Assembly: GCF_025150085.1 (NCBI RefSeq)
Contig: NZ_CP102280.1
Coordinates: 325,001 to 389,000, forward strand
From: Dorea longicatena
Lineage (GTDB): Bacteria > Bacillota > Clostridia > Lachnospirales > Lachnospiraceae
Length of the DNA stretch: 64,000 nt
Reading direction: 5' to 3'
Notes under the pieces: generated by a model
The model's input: the letters and a program-made list of their open reading frames with translations, nothing else
Told to the model about the DNA's origin: nothing
Database searches by the model: none
Made by a program: the position numbers and the translations under genes
Shown: positions 62,210 to 64,000 of the stretch, one piece after another
Layout: each line of letters begins with the position of its first letter
Numbering within the stretch: position 1 is the first letter of the stretch

Positions 62210-63067
62210 ATGAAAAGAAAAATTATAAGCACATTGTTATGTGTATCTATGTGTGCTGCATTGATGATGGGGTGCGGTCAGTCAGACAAATCGGACACAA
62301 AAGAGAACAAGAAAACAGAAGAGTCAAAAGATGAAGCAAAAGACGACAAGTTGGACCTTGGTCTGGATGTTGATTCTGTAACAGTTGCAACATCACCGGG
62401 ATATGAGCCGTTTGAGTTTGAAGAGGATGGTGAACTGAAGGGTTATGATGTGGATATCTGGAATGAATTTTCTGAGAGAACAGGGATTGAAGTAAAATGG
62501 GAGTATGCTGATTTTAGCGGGCTTCTTGGATTACTTTCTTCGGGAAAGGCAGATGCAGTATCTGCGCAGATGTCCCCAACAGAAGAAAGAAAGGATTCAT
62601 ATTTATTCTCTGATCCGGTTGATTATTATGGTTCTACAGTGGTAGTTGCGAAAGATAATGACGAGATTAAGAGTGTAAAAGATCTGTCTGGAAAAACAGT
62701 AGGTGTTGGTTCCGGAAACTCTATGCAGCAGGCTGTAGAAGACATGTATCCAAAGGGTGATGTTAAGTTTGAAGTATATACATCTGCAACTTTGGAAGCA
62801 ATGTTTGATGATATTGCTTATGGACGTATCGATGCAGTACTTGCTCAGGACATTCAGACATACATGGCTATGAAATCAAATAAGAATCTTAAAATCAAAG
62901 TTTTGGAACCATTTGCATATGATACAGCAAATATTGTATTTGCAAAGGATAATACAGAGTTGTGTGATGCTATGAACAAATTTATCAAGATTATCAAAGA
63001 AGATGGTACTCTGCAGGAAATCTCTGAGAAATGGATTGGTGCAGATATTACTACTAAGAAGGAATAA
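62210..63067 (+). CDS. Amino-acid ABC transporter substrate-binding lipoprotein
   Basis: A 285-residue solute-binding protein. Lipoprotein signal with M-M-G-C (Cys about 22), a Lys/Glu-rich linker (about 25-50), then a family 3 binding domain: TVATSPGYEPFEFEEDGELKGYDVDIW, SAQMSPTEERKDSYLFSDPVDYYG. The latter carries the amino-acid binding residues. AATGGAGGATTAAACAA precedes the ATG. First gene of a transport operon with permease and ATPase. Confidence 0.93.
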   Translation: MKRKIISTLLCVSMCAALMMGCGQSDKSDTKENKKTEESKDEAKDDKLDLGLDVDSVTVATSPGYEPFEFEEDGELKGYDVDIWNEFSERTGIEVKWEYADFSGLLGLLSSGKADAVSAQMSPTEERKDSYLFSDPVDYYGSTVVVAKDNDEIKSVKDLSGKTVGVGSGNSMQQAVEDMYPKGDVKFEVYTSATLEAMFDDIAYGRIDAVLAQDIQTYMAMKSNKNLKIKVLEPFAYDTANIVFAKDNTELCDAMNKFIKIIKEDGTLQEISEKWIGADITTKKE

Positions 63068-63069
63068 CT

Positions 63070-63753
63070 ATGACTTATTTAACAGAAACGTTTATCCCAT
63101 ATACAAAAGTATTGACTCCGCTGCTTTTAGAAGGATTATGGATTACGATATATGTTTCGGCTTTAGCCTTTCTGCTTAGTATTATATTGGGAGCTATATT
63201 GGCAATTATCCAGCATTTTCGCGTAAAAATATTAAGTCAGCTTGCAAAAGTCTATGTATCATATTTCAGGGGTACACCGCTGTTGATTCAGTTGTTTCTG
63301 TTTTATTATGGATTACCAATGGTATTTGATGTAATGAAACGGTGCCCGAAAACATTTGCGTTGGTGCTGTGTTTGGGACTTAACAGCGCAGCATATATAT
63401 CTGAGAGTATACGTGGAGCAATTGAAAGCGTAGATAAAGGACAGTATGAAGCGAGTATTGCATTTGGACTGACACATCCGCAGATGATGCTGAAGATTAT
63501 ACTTCCGCAGGCAGCTGTTGCAGCAATCCCTCCAATTGTGAATTCATGTCTGGATATTATCAAAATGTCTTCTCTTGGAATGACGATTGGTATTCAGGAT
63601 ATTATGGGTGAAGCTCAGTTGACAGCAGCTACATATTACAAGACATTTGAGACATATATACTGGCAGCAGTATTTTACTGGATACTGGCTATTGTATTGG
63701 GAGTAGTACAGAAAAAGGTTGAAAAGATAATAAGCTCTGCTTATCAGAAATAG
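63070..63753 (+). CDS. Amino-acid ABC transporter permease
   Basis: A 227-residue polar-amino-acid permease of the HisM/GlnP type with about five helices. The first helix holds LTPLLLEGLWITIYVSALA; RGTPLLIQLFLFYYGLP (about 75-91) and the EAA loop ASIAFGLTHPQMMLKIILPQA (about 138-158) contact the ATPase. Only two bases after the binding-protein gene, so tightly coupled. Confidence 0.94.
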   Translation: MTYLTETFIPYTKVLTPLLLEGLWITIYVSALAFLLSIILGAILAIIQHFRVKILSQLAKVYVSYFRGTPLLIQLFLFYYGLPMVFDVMKRCPKTFALVLCLGLNSAAYISESIRGAIESVDKGQYEASIAFGLTHPQMMLKIILPQAAVAAIPPIVNSCLDIIKMSSLGMTIGIQDIMGEAQLTAATYYKTFETYILAAVFYWILAIVLGVVQKKVEKIISSAYQK

Positions 63754-63801
63754 TTATGAGGGGGTGTGGATAACATCCCCTTATACATATAGGAGAAACA
63801 T

Positions 63802-64000
63802 ATGCTTGAAATTAAGAATTTGTCAAAAAGTTTTGGGAATCAGCAGGTACTGGATCATATTAGTCTGAAAATTGAAAAAGGAAAAGTAATTGCGGTTATT
63901 GGTCCATCGGGAACTGGTAAATCAACACTTCTTCGCTGTATTAATGTACTGGAAAGACCGGAAGAAGGAACAATCCAGCTGGATGATCAAATATTCGATT
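63802..64000 (+). CDS. Amino-acid ABC transporter ATP-binding protein (partial)
   Basis: Opens at ATG 63802 after AGGAGAAACAT and runs off the window after 66 codons. Visible: [17 protein letters not shown] and Walker [13 protein letters not shown] (residues about 33-44), then ERPEEGTI. GlnQ/HisP type. Completes the binding-protein/permease operon; the rest lies outside the window. Confidence 0.92.
   Translation, partial: MLEIKNLSKSFGNQQVLDHISLKIEKGKVIAVIGPSGTGKSTLLRCINVLERPEEGTIQLDDQIFD

Noticed and set aside
1..64000. CRISPR arrays, tRNA or rRNA genes
   Set aside because: No regularly spaced direct repeats, cloverleaf-like or conserved rRNA segments were noticed; a weak or divergent one could be missed by eye.

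Overview
The window looks like a chromosome segment of a gut Lachnospiraceae (Dorea / Mediterraneibacter / Blautia type). This is inference from moderate GC in the core genes, purine-rich ribosome binding sites, FMN and T-box riboswitches, a ribD-ribE-ribBA-ribH operon, MglBAC with YesM/YesN-type regulation, and ThrH, MgtE and C_GCAxxG_C_C proteins. No rRNA, tRNA or CRISPR array was seen.

Region 1 (1-4560) is a very AT-rich cassette of three co-directional genes without clear relatives: a large protein with a C-terminal RNxxxHG (HEPN/DUF4209-like) motif, a protein with a possible ADP-ribosyltransferase-like HxT motif, and a PIN-like protein. It abuts a DEAD/DEAH helicase cut off at its DEAH box (4574-6493), so it was acquired and is the best candidate here for an undescribed defence-type system. 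Region 2 (6500-16600) carries a MutT-like Nudix, an AlbA/Schlafen-type ATPase gene, a sucrose operon (scrR-scrA-scrB), IS21 debris with an istB remnant, a truncated near-identical second copy of the AlbA gene, an ArsC-like protein and a SprT-like metalloprotein. The sucrose operon is bracketed by the two AlbA copies, with clear rearrangement scars.

Region 3 (16800-25400) is ordinary housekeeping: a Nudix/winged-helix protein, two alpha/beta hydrolases, a C_GCAxxG_C_C protein, an HD hydrolase, then a complete riboflavin operon behind an FMN riboswitch, ending in a HAD phosphatase. Region 4 (25400-38100) has a CstA-family transporter under a T-box whose predicted specifier is ATC (Ile), then a galactose ABC transporter (mglBAC, with an unusual coiled-coil extension on MglC) followed by a YesN regulator, a YesM kinase and two membrane-anchored sugar-binding proteins that probably sense the sugar for the kinase. 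Region 5 (38000-45000) has an unknown gene, an SOS-type promoter driving a radical SAM / DUF4130 DNA-repair pair, a flavodoxin-like reductase, a GNAT, a small acidic protein, an amino-acid symporter and an EamA transporter.

Region 6 (45000-55000) is mostly on the minus strand (MATE, 2-hydroxyacid dehydrogenase, Ca/Na antiporter, methyltransferase, SulP), with two collapsed transporter pseudogenes (AGCS and CstA) and, on the plus strand, a SpoU methyltransferase and ThrH. A roughly 260-nt palindromic element and a terminator lie between thrH and sulP. Region 7 (55000-64000) carries MgtE behind a long leader, a LysR regulator, a second C_GCAxxG_C_C protein with a TDT-family transporter, a MalY-like C-S lyase, two VOC proteins and the start of an amino-acid ABC transporter operon that runs off the window.
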